Shown here: positions 38,530 through 48,102 of the stretch, piece by piece | Numbering within the stretch: the stretch's first letter is position 1 | Layout: every line of letters starts with the position of its first letter | Source: CAWEFA01 sp963851385 | GTDB lineage: Bacteria; Bacteroidota; Bacteroidia; Bacteroidales; DTGW01 | Direction of reading: 5' to 3' | Length of the DNA stretch: 64,000 nucleotides | NCBI GenBank assembly: GCA_963851385.1 | Contig: CAWKPE010000015.1 | Span: 287,194-351,193 of the forward strand | Notes under the pieces: generated by a model | Database searches by the model: none | What the model was told of the DNA's origin: nothing | The model's input: only the letters and a program-made list of their open reading frames with translations | Position numbers and translations under genes: made by a program

Positions 38530-40026
38530 CTACTCTTCCGGCTGATGCTCTTTTCTTAATAAATCAACTATTGTTTTTACAGGACTAAAAGTTGACAGTG
38601 GAACTTCTACAAAAATTGTAATCCAATGAGCCATGCTGCCATTCCATAAACCGGGAAGTTCCTGAGCTTTTATTTTTTTTCCGCCAACAGATTTTTCTGT
38701 AATAAAACCAGAAAATGAATCTCTATACTTTAGTAAATTAAAATTATGACCCGTGTAATCTTTAATATAGCATACTAAATCAACAGGATTAAAGTGAGTA
38801 GCATTTTTAAGTATTTCCTGTTGATTTAAATTTGCCGGATCAACCTGAGATGATTCGATAATTTGTAAATTCTGTTCTCCTTTCCTATTTATCACCCAAA
38901 ATGGTCCGCCACCCGGTTCACCGGAATTTTTAACCATGCCGCAGATTCTTATTGGTTTGTCAATTTTTGCTTTAATATATCCCGCATATATAGTATTATC
39001 GAGCCCTTCCGGAACTTTAATTCTTAAATATTGATACATGAATTCAGCTATTTCTTGCCTTTTCTTTTCATTGTAAGAATCATGCCATTCAAGATAATTT
39101 AGTATTTCTTTCACTTGTTCCTTAATTTGAACTAATAAACCAGCAAGTGATTTCTTGTATCGCACTGTTAAAATTTTTAAATGATCGGGAACGACATTGT
39201 CAATATTTTTAATGAAAATCATATCTGCATCAATATCATTCAAATTTTCAAGTAACGCGCCATGTCCGCCTGGTCTAAATATGATCAATCCTTCATTGCC
39301 TATGAGCAGTTCATTATTTAAATCAACTGCAATTGTATCTGTGTGTTTTTTCTGAAATGAATATGTAATATCTATTTTGACAGAATGCAATTTTTCATAT
39401 TTTGAAATTAATCGCTCAAATTCTAATTTGAAAGCTGATTCAAATTCAGATGAAATTGTAAAATGTAGCTGCAATCCTTCTTTTGACAATGCGTATAAGA
39501 GGCCTTCAACGACGTGTTCTTCAACTGCCGTGCGTACTTCTTCATTGTATTTATGAAACAGTACCAATCCTTTTGGAGTATTACGATAGTTTAATCCATC
39601 TTTATTTATAATTTTTTGAATAATCTCTTTTTGATCAGCTTTTTGAATGTTTTTACCTTCTTTTGAAAGAATCGAATTAATTCTTTCTGAGAAAGCAAAT
39701 TTGCTGATATTATCGATTATATTATCAATATCAGATTTATTGATATTTTTTTCAAGAAATTCATACAGCACAACAAACATCCTTGTAGCAGCACCTGAGG
39801 CAGGAACAAATTTGGCAATTCTAGAGCCTGGAGCATATTCATCGTATAATTTGGTCCAATTGTCAATATCTTTATCTGATGCCTTAATAATACCATCTCC
39901 GACAGTTGCCGGTCTTGCCAGATTAGCATATAAAAAGCCTTCATTAAAGTTTTTCAATTGAGCATTGATTTGATCTTCTTCAATTCCAAGTTTATGAATT
40001 TGTTCCTGTTGTTTATTTTTAAGCAT
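38530..40026 (-). CDS. DUF4301 family protein
   Basis: A 498-aa protein of unknown function widespread in Bacteroidota. It has the family's RPATVGDGI segment and the nucleotidyltransferase-like FVPASGAATRMFVVLYEFLE (about 76-95), plus LIIFRPGGHGALLENLNDIDADMIFIKNID later, which resembles sugar-nucleotide pyrophosphorylases. A nucleotide-sugar or kinase-like role is only suggested. No signal peptide. It is transcribed toward the CRISPR array in the same sense as the crRNAs. Confidence 0.85.
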   Translation of the reverse strand: MLKNKQQEQIHKLGIEEDQINAQLKNFNEGFLYANLARPATVGDGIIKASDKDIDNWTKLYDEYAPGSRIAKFVPASGAATRMFVVLYEFLEKNINKSDIDNIIDNISKFAFSERINSILSKEGKNIQKADQKEIIQKIINKDGLNYRNTPKGLVLFHKYNEEVRTAVEEHVVEGLLYALSKEGLQLHFTISSEFESAFKLEFERLISKYEKLHSVKIDITYSFQKKHTDTIAVDLNNELLIGNEGLIIFRPGGHGALLENLNDIDADMIFIKNIDNVVPDHLKILTVRYKKSLAGLLVQIKEQVKEILNYLEWHDSYNEKKRQEIAEFMYQYLRIKVPEGLDNTIYAGYIKAKIDKPIRICGMVKNSGEPGGGPFWVINRKGEQNLQIIESSQVDPANLNQQEILKNATHFNPVDLVCYIKDYTGHNFNLLKYRDSFSGFITEKSVGGKKIKAQELPGLWNGSMAHWITIFVEVPLSTFSPVKTIVDLLRKEHQPEE

Positions 40027-40104
40027 AACTATTAAGGTATGATTCGTTATTATAATTTTAAGTAAAACTATAAAAAATTTTGTTTTGGATTTTCACTTGT
40101 CATT

Positions 40105-40515
40105 CTAACCAATAATTGTCAGTACAATATTTCGCGAGCCTCCATAATTCCGAAATTCACAGAGATAAATTCCTTGCCAGGTACCCAAATTTAATTTGTG
40201 ACTTGTGATAGGAATATTTATAGATTGTCCAAAAAGTGAAGATTTAATATGTGCAGGCATGTCATCAATACCTTCCAGTGTATGGTTAAAAATCTTATCG
40301 CCATCAGGAACTAATTTATTTATAAAGCTATTGAAATCATTTCGTACAGATGGATCTGCATTTTCGTTTATTGCCAATGCTACAGAAGTATGCTGGATGA
40401 ATATATTCAATAGTCCGATTGGTGGTAGTTCCGGAAGGTTTCTCAGAATAATATTTGTAATTAAATGAAACCCTCTCTGAAATTCAGGCAATGTAATTTC
40501 TTTTTGAGATACCAT
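40105..40515 (-). CDS. YjbQ family protein (UPF0047)
   Basis: A 136-aa protein from the ATG at 40515 (MVSQKEITLPEFQRGFHLIT); a longer frame to 40542 overlaps the upstream gene. The family motif is visible: FIQHTSVALAINENADPSVR, HTLEGIDDMPAHIKSSLFG and LGTWQGIYLCEFRNYGGSRN. Members have weak thiamine-phosphate synthase activity in vitro; the true role is unknown. It follows the ComB-like gene on the same strand. Confidence 0.9.
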   Translation of the reverse strand: MVSQKEITLPEFQRGFHLITNIILRNLPELPPIGLLNIFIQHTSVALAINENADPSVRNDFNSFINKLVPDGDKIFNHTLEGIDDMPAHIKSSLFGQSINIPITSHKLNLGTWQGIYLCEFRNYGGSRNIVLTIIG

Positions 40516-40535
40516 ATAATTAATGTTCAAATGTT

Positions 40536-41228
40536 TTAACATTTTATTTTCCTTAATAGAATTAATCCATCACTATTATATTCAGCTTTCAAAACAAAAT
40601 CGAACCTTCCCAGGTCAGTGCATAGGTAAAAATCTTTTTCGGGAGAATGAGCCTGGTTTTCGGGCATGAATAATCTTTTTCCACTCGTATTTTTGATTTT
40701 TTCAACTATTGACTTCATGTCAGTCGGCATGCCCAATAAGCTATCACGAATATATTCTGCGCATAAAGTATCTTCCTCTATAGGATATTGAGCAGCGTAA
40801 CCCATGCATACAAGAGAGACTATATTTGGATTTCTGTTGGTAATATATCTTATTATAGCCGGACCATTAACAAAGCTTCCGGTTATAATTTCATCAGATT
40901 CTTTGGCATTTACCAGTCCTTGCGTACCAGCACTAGTAGTGTGAACAATAGTTTTACCTTTAAAATTAATTCCTAATATTTGTGATGGACTATTCCCAAA
41001 ATCAAAACCTTTAGGAATCCTTTCATTACGTTCCCCAATAAGAATTAATGAAGGATCATTCATTTTTAGTTTATATGCAATTTCTATATCTCCAACAGAA
41101 ATAATTTCTTCAGCACCTTGATCAAACAAGTAACATGCTAATGAAAATGCCCTAAAAACATCGATAACTACAGTTAATCCTTTCGCCTGCCGGGCGCCTT
41201 CAATTAATTGTAATATTTGAATATCCAT
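40536..41228 (-). CDS. 2-phosphosulfolactate phosphatase family protein (ComB-like)
   Basis: The start at 41228 (MDIQILQLIEGARQAKGLTVV) fits the family; the frame is open to 41249. It shows VVIDVFRAFSLACYLFDQGA, LIGERNERIPKGFDFGNSPS, TIVHTTSAGTQGLVNA and GSFVNGPAIIRYI, the conserved ComB blocks. ComB hydrolyses 2-phosphosulfolactate in coenzyme M synthesis, but bacterial members without the rest of that pathway are of unknown role. It precedes yjbQ. Confidence 0.87.
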   Translation of the reverse strand: MDIQILQLIEGARQAKGLTVVIDVFRAFSLACYLFDQGAEEIISVGDIEIAYKLKMNDPSLILIGERNERIPKGFDFGNSPSQILGINFKGKTIVHTTSAGTQGLVNAKESDEIITGSFVNGPAIIRYITNRNPNIVSLVCMGYAAQYPIEEDTLCAEYIRDSLLGMPTDMKSIVEKIKNTSGKRLFMPENQAHSPEKDFYLCTDLGRFDFVLKAEYNSDGLILLRKIKC

Positions 41229-41446
41229 TTTGATATTAAAAAAAATCAAAGTTAGAAAGATTAGATAATAATGTTGACGTTCTTAATTGTCAATAAGAAT
41301 AATTAAATCAAATCTCAAAAAAACATGGTTAAAATGAGATAAATTAATAATAATCATCATTTCAACTAATTTATATAAATTGCATAAAATTCACAAAATT
41401 GTTTTAAATCTTATTATTCATTTCTCAGATAATAAACAATAAAAGC

Positions 41447-42784
41447 ATGAAAAAACTTCTAGTTCTTTTTAATACAATTAAAAATTTCCTTTTTAGAGAT
41501 ATTTGGGCAATATCTCATCAGGGTTTATCGCCATTAAGATCTTTTATTTACAAACAAATAAAAATCTTTATGGTTACTTTCCGTGGCTTTATGGAAAACA
41601 AAGTCAAATTGCAGGCATCGGCTTTAACCTATTATTCCATGATGTCTATCGTTCCCTTGGTAGCAATGATTTTTGGAATTGCAAAGGGATTTGGACTTGA
41701 AGCCCTGTTGCAAAAAGAAATAACAAACAGATTCAGCGGTCAACAGGAAGTTATAAATTGGGTAATTTCATTTGCAAATTCAATGTTAGAAAGAACAAAA
41801 GGAGGTATCGTAGCCGGTGTTGGTTTGGCACTATTGTTTTGGTCTGTTATGAATGTATTAAGCAACATCGAAGCATCATTCAACGATATCTGGCAAGTAA
41901 AAAAAGGCAGGACATTTTTTAGAAAATTTTCTGATTATTTAGCTATAATGCTTATTGCGCCTGTTTTTATTATTGCATCTAGTTCAGCAACGGTTTATAT
42001 AACAACGCAAATTACAACGATTGTAAAGAGTATTCAGTTTCTTGGATTTTTTACTCCATTCATAAGAGTTTTTATAAACTTGATACCCTATGTATTAATA
42101 TGGATAGTTTTTTCTATTATATATATCCTGATGCCGAATACAAAAGTAAAAATTGGACCTGCCGTAATATCAGGTATATTAGCCGGAACAATTTTTCAAA
42201 TTACACAATGGGTCTATGTTAAGTTCCAAATCAGCGTATCAAGCTATAATGCTATATATGGTAGTTTTGCTGCTCTTCCTCTCTTCATGATTTGGATGCA
42301 AACAGCATGGCTTATAGTCTTGTTCGGAGCTGAACTCTCTTATGCTAGTCAGAATTTTAAGAAATATGAATTTGAAAGTGAAGCTGATAATATCAGCCCC
42401 AGATATAGAAAAACCCTATCGCTTTTAATAGCCAATTATATCATTAAAAAATTTGCTAAATCAGAACCAGCACCAGGTATTGATGAAATTTCAAGTCAAT
42501 TGCAAATGCCTTCTCGCATTGTCAGAACAATTAGTAATAATCTTGTTGATGCATGCGTTATTTCACAGGTGTATCGTTTCGATAGTCTTGATGTGCATTA
42601 TCAACCTGCAATTGATATTAATATGCTTACAATTAAGAATGTTCTTGACAGGATAGACAATGCAGGTATTAACTCACTGGCAATTGCCAATGTACCTGAG
42701 CTGAAGAAAATTATTAGTAAATTGGATGGTTTTGGAGAAACAATTAATAGCACAAAGTTTAATGTTTTGTTAATGGATATTTAA
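41447..42784 (+). CDS. YihY/BrkB family inner-membrane protein
   Basis: A 445-aa protein with six predicted membrane segments. Family signatures are LQASALTYYSMMSIVPLVAM, the GLALLFWSVMNVLSNIEASF region with NDIWQV, and FGSFAALPLFMIWMQTAWLI (YGSFAALPLF) near the sixth segment. A cytoplasmic C-terminal extension (about 320-445) has a winged-helix look (IDEISSQLQMPSRIVRTISNNL). Once misnamed RNase BN; true function unknown. Single gene. Confidence 0.9.
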   Translation: MKKLLVLFNTIKNFLFRDIWAISHQGLSPLRSFIYKQIKIFMVTFRGFMENKVKLQASALTYYSMMSIVPLVAMIFGIAKGFGLEALLQKEITNRFSGQQEVINWVISFANSMLERTKGGIVAGVGLALLFWSVMNVLSNIEASFNDIWQVKKGRTFFRKFSDYLAIMLIAPVFIIASSSATVYITTQITTIVKSIQFLGFFTPFIRVFINLIPYVLIWIVFSIIYILMPNTKVKIGPAVISGILAGTIFQITQWVYVKFQISVSSYNAIYGSFAALPLFMIWMQTAWLIVLFGAELSYASQNFKKYEFESEADNISPRYRKTLSLLIANYIIKKFAKSEPAPGIDEISSQLQMPSRIVRTISNNLVDACVISQVYRFDSLDVHYQPAIDINMLTIKNVLDRIDNAGINSLAIANVPELKKIISKLDGFGETINSTKFNVLLMDI

Positions 42785-42991
42785 TAGATTTATTTGTTTT
42801 AAAATTGAACAGAATTATAGATTAGTGTATTTCTTTTGTAATTAGAATATTATTTATTAAAATTGCATGGAAATTAATTGACAACTTGAGAAATATAACG
42901 CATATATTAATTAGTATAGGACATCATCATCAATATTTTAGCATAAATTTATTTATGTAGAGTATTGTAGATTCTTTTAAAAAATATTGAG

Positions 42992-43020
42992 AGGTTTGCA
43001 GATTCTGCAAGCCTTTTTTA
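42992..43020 (+). terminator. Rho-independent terminator or attenuator immediately before hisD
   Basis: A 10-bp stem (42992-43001 with 43005-43014, one G-U), loop ATT, followed by T6. It lies 208 bp after the yihY stop but only 17 bp before the hisD ATG, so it may end yihY transcripts or regulate the his genes. TAATTTTG at 43024-43031 fits the -7 consensus but would put the start of transcription at the ATG itself. Confidence 0.65.
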
Positions 43021-43036
43021 GTTTAATTTTGAAAAT

Positions 43037-44326
43037 ATGGAAATAATAAAATATCCCGATAAGAATTCCTGGAACAAGCTTTTGAAAAGGCATGAAATAG
43101 ATAGGTCTAAACTGGAAAGTACTGTAAAATATATCTTAAATGACATAAGGAAAAGTGGTGATAAAGCAGTATTGAATTATACGTCTAAATTTGATAAAGT
43201 TAAACTTAATTCTCTTCTAGTTAGTGAAGCAGAAGTTGAAGAAGCAAAAAAAACTATTGACGGTTCATTAAAGAAAGCAATTGACCTGGCAAAAAATAAT
43301 ATAGAACGTTTTCACATTGCTCAAATAATGCCGAGTAAAATAATTGAAACTATGCCAGGTGTAAAATGCTGGCAAAAAAGTACGCCCATTGAAAAAGTAG
43401 GTTTGTATGTTCCCGGGGGCAGTGCACCGCTTTTTTCAACTGTTTTAATGTTGGGAATTCCTGCAATTATTGCAGGTTGCAGTGAAATAGTATTGTGTTC
43501 TCCTCCCGGCAAAGATGGAAAATTAGCTCCATCTATTATTTATACCGCTGATTTAATTGGAATAAAAAAGATATTTAAGATAGGAGGCGTTCAGGCCATA
43601 GGCGCAATGGCTTTCGGAACAGAAAGTGTTCCCAGGGTTTACAAAATTTTTGGACCGGGAAATCAATTTGTTATGACAGCCAAACAAATCGTAAATACTT
43701 TAGGAGTTGCAATTGACATGCCCGCGGGACCTTCAGAAGTGGCAATCATTGCTGATAAAACAAGTGATCCCGTTTTTGTCGCTGCTGAACTTCTGGCCCA
43801 GGCCGAACATGGAAAAGACAGCCAGGTTTTATTATTTACTACAAATGAGAACGTAATTACCGGAATTGAAAAAGAACTGGACATACAGTTGTCTGAATTG
43901 CCAAGAAAGGAACTTGCAACAACTGCTCTCCAAAATAGTATGATTATTATTCTCAAATCGGATGAAGAATTAATGGAAATTATTAACGATTATGCTCCCG
44001 AACATCTTGCAATTTTAGTTGATAATCCGGAGCGCTATGAAAAGGCAGTAATAAATGCCGGTTCTGTTTTTCTGGGACAGTATACCCCGGTAAGTGCAGG
44101 AGATTATGCATCGGGCACGAACCATACACTACCGACCAATAGTTTTGCCAAAACGTATAGTGGTGTAAACCTGGATAGTTTTATCAAGAAAATTACTTTT
44201 CAACAAATTTCCCGGGAAGGTATTTGAAATATAGGGCATACTATAGAAACCATGGCTCTTTCAGAGGATTTATTTGCGCACAAGAATTCAGTGACACTAA
44301 GACTTAAAAAACTGCAAAATAAATAA
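43037..44326 (+). pseudogene. hisD: Histidinol dehydrogenase with an in-frame TGA
   Basis: Oxidises histidinol to histidine, using NAD and zinc. The frame from 43037 covers IEKVGLYVPGGSAPLFSTVL, KIFKIGGVQAIGAMAFGTES, KIFGPGNQFV, DMPAGPSEVAIIAD, LAQAEHGKDSQV, NDYAPEHLAIL and SAGDYASGTNHTLPT, all normal. After ISREGI a TGA (44225-44227) interrupts. The same frame continues as NIGHTIETMALSEDLFAHKN to a TAA at 44324-44326, one base before hisC. Relatives have Arg at the TGA position, so CGA or AGA changed to TGA is likely. The shortened protein loses 33 residues including an active-site histidine of the LxAH motif. Confidence 0.92.
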
Positions 44327-44327
44327 T

Positions 44328-45359
44328 ATGTTTAATTTAGATAAATTGATTCGTAAAAATATTAAAGATCTGAAGCCTTATTCAAGTGCACGAGACGAAT
44401 TTCAGGGCACCGCAGATGCTTTTCTGGACGCTAACGAAAATCCCTATAATTACCCATACAACAGGTATCCAGATCCTTTGCAAAGAAAATTAAAAAATAA
44501 AATTGCGAAAATAAAGAATGTTCATGATGAAAATATCTTCCTGGGCAATGGCAGTGATGAACCAATTGATCTCTTCATCAGAGCATTTTGTGAACCAGGC
44601 ACTGATAATATCGTTGCAATTGATCCCACTTATGCAATGTACCAGGTAGCTGCAGATATTAATAACGTAGAATACAGAAAAGTACTATTGACAGATGATT
44701 TTGGACTTAAAGCTTCTGATTTGCTAAATACACTTGACGACTCTACAAAACTCGTATTTATTTGTTCGCCAAATAATCCGACAGGGAATTACTTTGATGA
44801 AAATGAAATTGTAAAAGTGCTAAACAAATTTCAGGGAATTGTCATGCTTGATGAAGCTTATATTGACTTCTCAGGCAAGAGTGGATTTCTTGGACGGCTT
44901 AATGAATTTCAGAATCTTGTAATTTTGCAAACATTTTCGAAAGCCTGGGGTTTGGCATCATTGCGGTTAGGTATGGCGTTTGCATCAAAACAGATTATTT
45001 CAATTATTAACAAAATAAAGTATCCATACAATATTAATTATCTTACGCAGGAGTTTGCATTCAATGCACTTAAAAATGAAAATAAAAAAGATGATTGGGT
45101 TCAGTTAATTTTACTGAACAAATCTTTGTTAATTGAAAAGCTTGAAATGGTTAGAGTAGTGAAAAAAATCTATCCATCAGATGCCAATTTCTTCTTAATT
45201 AAAGTTGAAGATCCAGCTATGGTTTATGAGTATTTGATAGAAAATAAAATTATCGTGCGTAACCGTTCTACTGTGTCGTTATGTGCCGGATGTTTAAGAG
45301 TCACTGTTGGAACCCAGGAAGAAAATGATTTACTTGTTAAGGCATTAAAAAAGTACTAG
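44328..45359 (+). CDS. hisC: Histidinol-phosphate aminotransferase
   Basis: PLP enzyme making histidinol phosphate from imidazole-acetol phosphate. The 343 aa show LDANENPYNYPYNRYPDP, FLGNGSDEPIDLFIRAF, FICSPNNPTGN, VMLDEAYIDFSG and the PLP lysine in LQTFSKAWGLASLRLG. It starts one base after the true end of hisD and ends 18 bp before hisB. Confidence 0.95.
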   Translation: MFNLDKLIRKNIKDLKPYSSARDEFQGTADAFLDANENPYNYPYNRYPDPLQRKLKNKIAKIKNVHDENIFLGNGSDEPIDLFIRAFCEPGTDNIVAIDPTYAMYQVAADINNVEYRKVLLTDDFGLKASDLLNTLDDSTKLVFICSPNNPTGNYFDENEIVKVLNKFQGIVMLDEAYIDFSGKSGFLGRLNEFQNLVILQTFSKAWGLASLRLGMAFASKQIISIINKIKYPYNINYLTQEFAFNALKNENKKDDWVQLILLNKSLLIEKLEMVRVVKKIYPSDANFFLIKVEDPAMVYEYLIENKIIVRNRSTVSLCAGCLRVTVGTQEENDLLVKALKKY

Positions 45360-45377
45360 AAATTATTTTATGAAAAG

Positions 45378-46505
45378 ATGAAAAAGAAAGTTTTATTTAT
45401 CGATCGCGACGGGACTTTAGTAAAAGAACCTTTGGAAACCGAACAGATTGATACTCTCGAGCAACTTGAATTCGTTCCTAAAGTAATCAGGAACCTTTAT
45501 AATATCAGGAAAAATTTGGATTTTATTCTTGTTATGGTTAGCAATCAGGATGGACTGGGAACACCAGCTTATCCTGAGAAAAATTTTAATAAAGTTCAGA
45601 AAAAAATTTTTGGCATTTTTGAAAGCGAGGGAATTCAGTTTGACGAGATTTTGATTGATCGTTCATATCCTGAAGATAAAAAACCAACACGAAAACCAGG
45701 TACAGCAATGCTTACAAAATACCTAAAAGGAGATTATGATATTGAGAATAGTTTTGTAATCGGAGATCGATTGACTGATGTGACCTTTGCTAAAAATATG
45801 AATTGCAAAGCAATTCTTATCGGAGATAAAAACAGGTGGAGTGAAATTAAAGAAAACAAATTGGACAATTATTGTGCGCTTATAACCGAAGACTGGGATG
45901 AGATATACAGCTTTTTGGCATTACCGCAAAGAACTTCGCAAATTAGCAGGAAAACAGATGAAACAGATATTAATATTACTATTAACCTTGATGGAAATGG
46001 AAATAATAATATTTCGACCGGATTAAAGTTTTTTGATCACTTGCTTGATCAAATCGGAAAGCATGCAGGTATCGATCTCAATATTAATGTTAAAGGCGAT
46101 CTTGAAGTAGATGAACATCACACCATCGAAGACACAGCTATTGCGTTAGGAGAAGCAGTTTATAATTGCATAGGTAATAAAGCAGGCATGAACCGCTTTG
46201 GTTTCTGTCTGCCAATGGATGATTGTCTTGCCCAGGTTGCTATTGACTTTGGAGGACGAAGCTGGTTGGTATGGGACGTTCAATTTAAACGTGAAAAAGT
46301 CGGAGATGTACCAACAGAGATGTTTATGCATTTTTTTAAATCATTCTCGGATAGCGCTAAATGTAATTTGAATATAAAAGCTGAAGGTGAAAATGAACAT
46401 CACAAAATAGAAGCTATCTTTAAAGCTCTTGCGCGAGCTTTGAAAATGGCAATTCGTCGTGATCCCGGAAATCTGCAGGTTCCTTCTACTAAGGGAGTGC
46501 TTTAA
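45378..46505 (+). CDS. hisB: Bifunctional histidinol-phosphatase / imidazoleglycerol-phosphate dehydratase
   Basis: The 375 aa fuse two enzymes. Residues 1-165 are a HAD-type phosphatase ([37 protein letters not shown]). Residues 185-375 are the dehydratase with its manganese-binding motifs ([52 protein letters not shown]). This fused form is usual in Bacteroidota and enterobacteria. Third gene of the his cluster. Confidence 0.96.
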   Translation: MKKKVLFIDRDGTLVKEPLETEQIDTLEQLEFVPKVIRNLYNIRKNLDFILVMVSNQDGLGTPAYPEKNFNKVQKKIFGIFESEGIQFDEILIDRSYPEDKKPTRKPGTAMLTKYLKGDYDIENSFVIGDRLTDVTFAKNMNCKAILIGDKNRWSEIKENKLDNYCALITEDWDEIYSFLALPQRTSQISRKTDETDINITINLDGNGNNNISTGLKFFDHLLDQIGKHAGIDLNINVKGDLEVDEHHTIEDTAIALGEAVYNCIGNKAGMNRFGFCLPMDDCLAQVAIDFGGRSWLVWDVQFKREKVGDVPTEMFMHFFKSFSDSAKCNLNIKAEGENEHHKIEAIFKALARALKMAIRRDPGNLQVPSTKGVL

Positions 46506-46528
46506 TTATCTGTGATTTTTTGGTGATT

Positions 46529-46574
46529 CGATTTCGTTTAGTTAAGCTTATATTTTCTTAAGTAAACGACATTG
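46529..46574. repeat. Short inverted repeat related to the MITE ends
   Basis: Between hisB and hisH, TCGTTTAGTTAAGCTTA faces TTCTTAAGTAAACGACATTG. These match the terminal repeats of the 123-bp MITEs at 21491 and 58471 without their centre. No clear target duplication. Probably a deleted or older copy. Confidence 0.6.
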
Positions 46575-46589
46575 ATAAATAAATTAAAA

Positions 46590-47171
46590 ATGAAAATTGC
46601 AATAATAAAATATAATGCCGGAAATATTATGTCAGTTGAATTTGCGATAAAACGTTTAGGTGTGACATGCGAAGTAACTGATGATTTTGAAAAAATTAAG
46701 AAAGCGGATAAAGTTATTTTTCCTGGCGTGGGAGAAGCCAGTACAACTATGAATTATTTGAAGAATAAAAAATTAGATGTACTAATAAAAGAATTACAGC
46801 AACCTGTTTTAGGAATTTGTCTTGGACTTCAACTTATGTGCAGTAATTCGGAGGAAGGAAATACTCAATGTTTGGGAATCTTCCGGGAAAAAGTAAAACT
46901 ATTTGAACCAAAATTGAAAGTGCCTCATATGGGTTGGAACACATTGACTAATTTAAAAAGTAAGCTATTTTCAAGTGAAATTGAAAACCATTATGTTTAT
47001 TTTGTTCATAGTTATTATGCAGAAACCAGCTCCGATACAATTGCCATAACTGATTATATTGTTCCATTCAGTTCAGCCCTGCAGCGAAATAATTTTTATG
47101 CAACACAATTTCACCCGGAAAAAAGTGGTGAAGTAGGTGCAATGATTTTAAAGAATTTTGTTGAATTGTAG
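46590..47171 (+). CDS. hisH: Imidazole glycerol phosphate synthase glutaminase subunit
   Basis: Class I glutamine amidotransferase supplying ammonia to HisF. From the ATG at 46590 (MKIAIIKYNAGNIMSVEFAI) the product has 193 aa. The catalytic triad is visible: Cys in PVLGICLGLQLMC, and His and Glu in QFHPEKSGEVG. The PGVGEAST segment is conserved. Its partner HisF is encoded elsewhere (16.4 kb). Confidence 0.95.
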   Translation: MKIAIIKYNAGNIMSVEFAIKRLGVTCEVTDDFEKIKKADKVIFPGVGEASTTMNYLKNKKLDVLIKELQQPVLGICLGLQLMCSNSEEGNTQCLGIFREKVKLFEPKLKVPHMGWNTLTNLKSKLFSSEIENHYVYFVHSYYAETSSDTIAITDYIVPFSSALQRNNFYATQFHPEKSGEVGAMILKNFVEL

Positions 47172-47180
47172 ATAATATGA

Positions 47181-47300
47181 AGTTAGATGAAGTTAGATGA
47201 AGTTAGATGAAGTTAGATGAAGTTAGATGAAGTTAGATGAAGTTAGATGAAGTTAGATGAAGTTAGATGAAGTTAGATGAAGTTAGATGAAGTTAGATGA
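47181..47300 (+). repeat. Tandem repeat, 12 copies of a 10-bp unit (agttagatga)
   Basis: Twelve identical copies lie head to tail between the hisH stop and the hisA start. The unit is not a multiple of three but the region is non-coding. Length variation would change hisH-hisA spacing only. Confidence 0.95.
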
Positions 47301-47372
47301 TAAAAAATAGAATAAATTCAAAAAAAAAATAATTGCTTTTTTCAATCAACATTAATCAATTAACAATAATCA

Positions 47373-48092
47373 ATGATTAGTATAATTCCAGCCATTGACA
47401 TAATTGACGGCAAGTGCGTGAGACTTTCTCAGGGTGACTACAATCAGATGAAAATATATAACGAAAATCCTTTGGAAATCGCCAAAATGTTTGAAGATAT
47501 TGGCATTCAGCGGTTACATATTGTAGATCTCGATGGAGCAAAGGCTAAACATGTTGTTAATGCAAAAATATTAGAGAGAATTGCGTCTAATACAAATTTG
47601 AAAATTGATTTTGGTGGTGGCATAAAAAGTGATGCTGATTTACGCCTTGTGTTTGATTCTGGTGCTTTTCAGGCAACTATTGGTACTATTGCAATAACTC
47701 AAAAAGAACTTTTCTTGCAATGGCTGAATAAGTATGGAAACGAGAAAATAATTCTTGGAGCCGATATTAAAAACAATAAAATTGCTGTATCGGGTTGGAT
47801 GAATATTTCTGAAATTAATCTGTTCGATTTTTTGACTGACTATATAAATAATGGTATAAAATATGTCTTATGCACCGATATTAGCAAAGATGGTATGTTA
47901 CAAGGCGCTTCAATTAACCTCTATAAAGAATTACTCGACCATTTTCCTGAATTGAAAATTATTGCCAGCGGAGGAATTACTGGAATAGAAGAAATTCAGG
48001 AACTCAATAATTATGGCATATATGGAGTAATTATAGGAAAAGCAATTTATGAAGGTAATATCTCGCTGGAAAATTTAAAAAAGTTTATATAA
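47373..48092 (+). CDS. hisA: ProFAR isomerase
   Basis: (beta/alpha)8-barrel isomerase converting ProFAR to PRFAR. The 239 aa show IIPAIDIIDGKCVRLSQGDY with the catalytic Asp, DLDGAKAKHVVNAK, IDFGGGIKSDADL and IIASGGITGIEEI. The second catalytic Asp is in CTDISKDGMLQGAS. It is the last gene of the local his cluster; hisF and hisIE, which often follow, are absent, and the next gene is convergent. Confidence 0.95.
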   Translation: MISIIPAIDIIDGKCVRLSQGDYNQMKIYNENPLEIAKMFEDIGIQRLHIVDLDGAKAKHVVNAKILERIASNTNLKIDFGGGIKSDADLRLVFDSGAFQATIGTIAITQKELFLQWLNKYGNEKIILGADIKNNKIAVSGWMNISEINLFDFLTDYINNGIKYVLCTDISKDGMLQGASINLYKELLDHFPELKIIASGGITGIEEIQELNNYGIYGVIIGKAIYEGNISLENLKKFI

Positions 48093-48102
48093 TATTTCAT
48101 TC

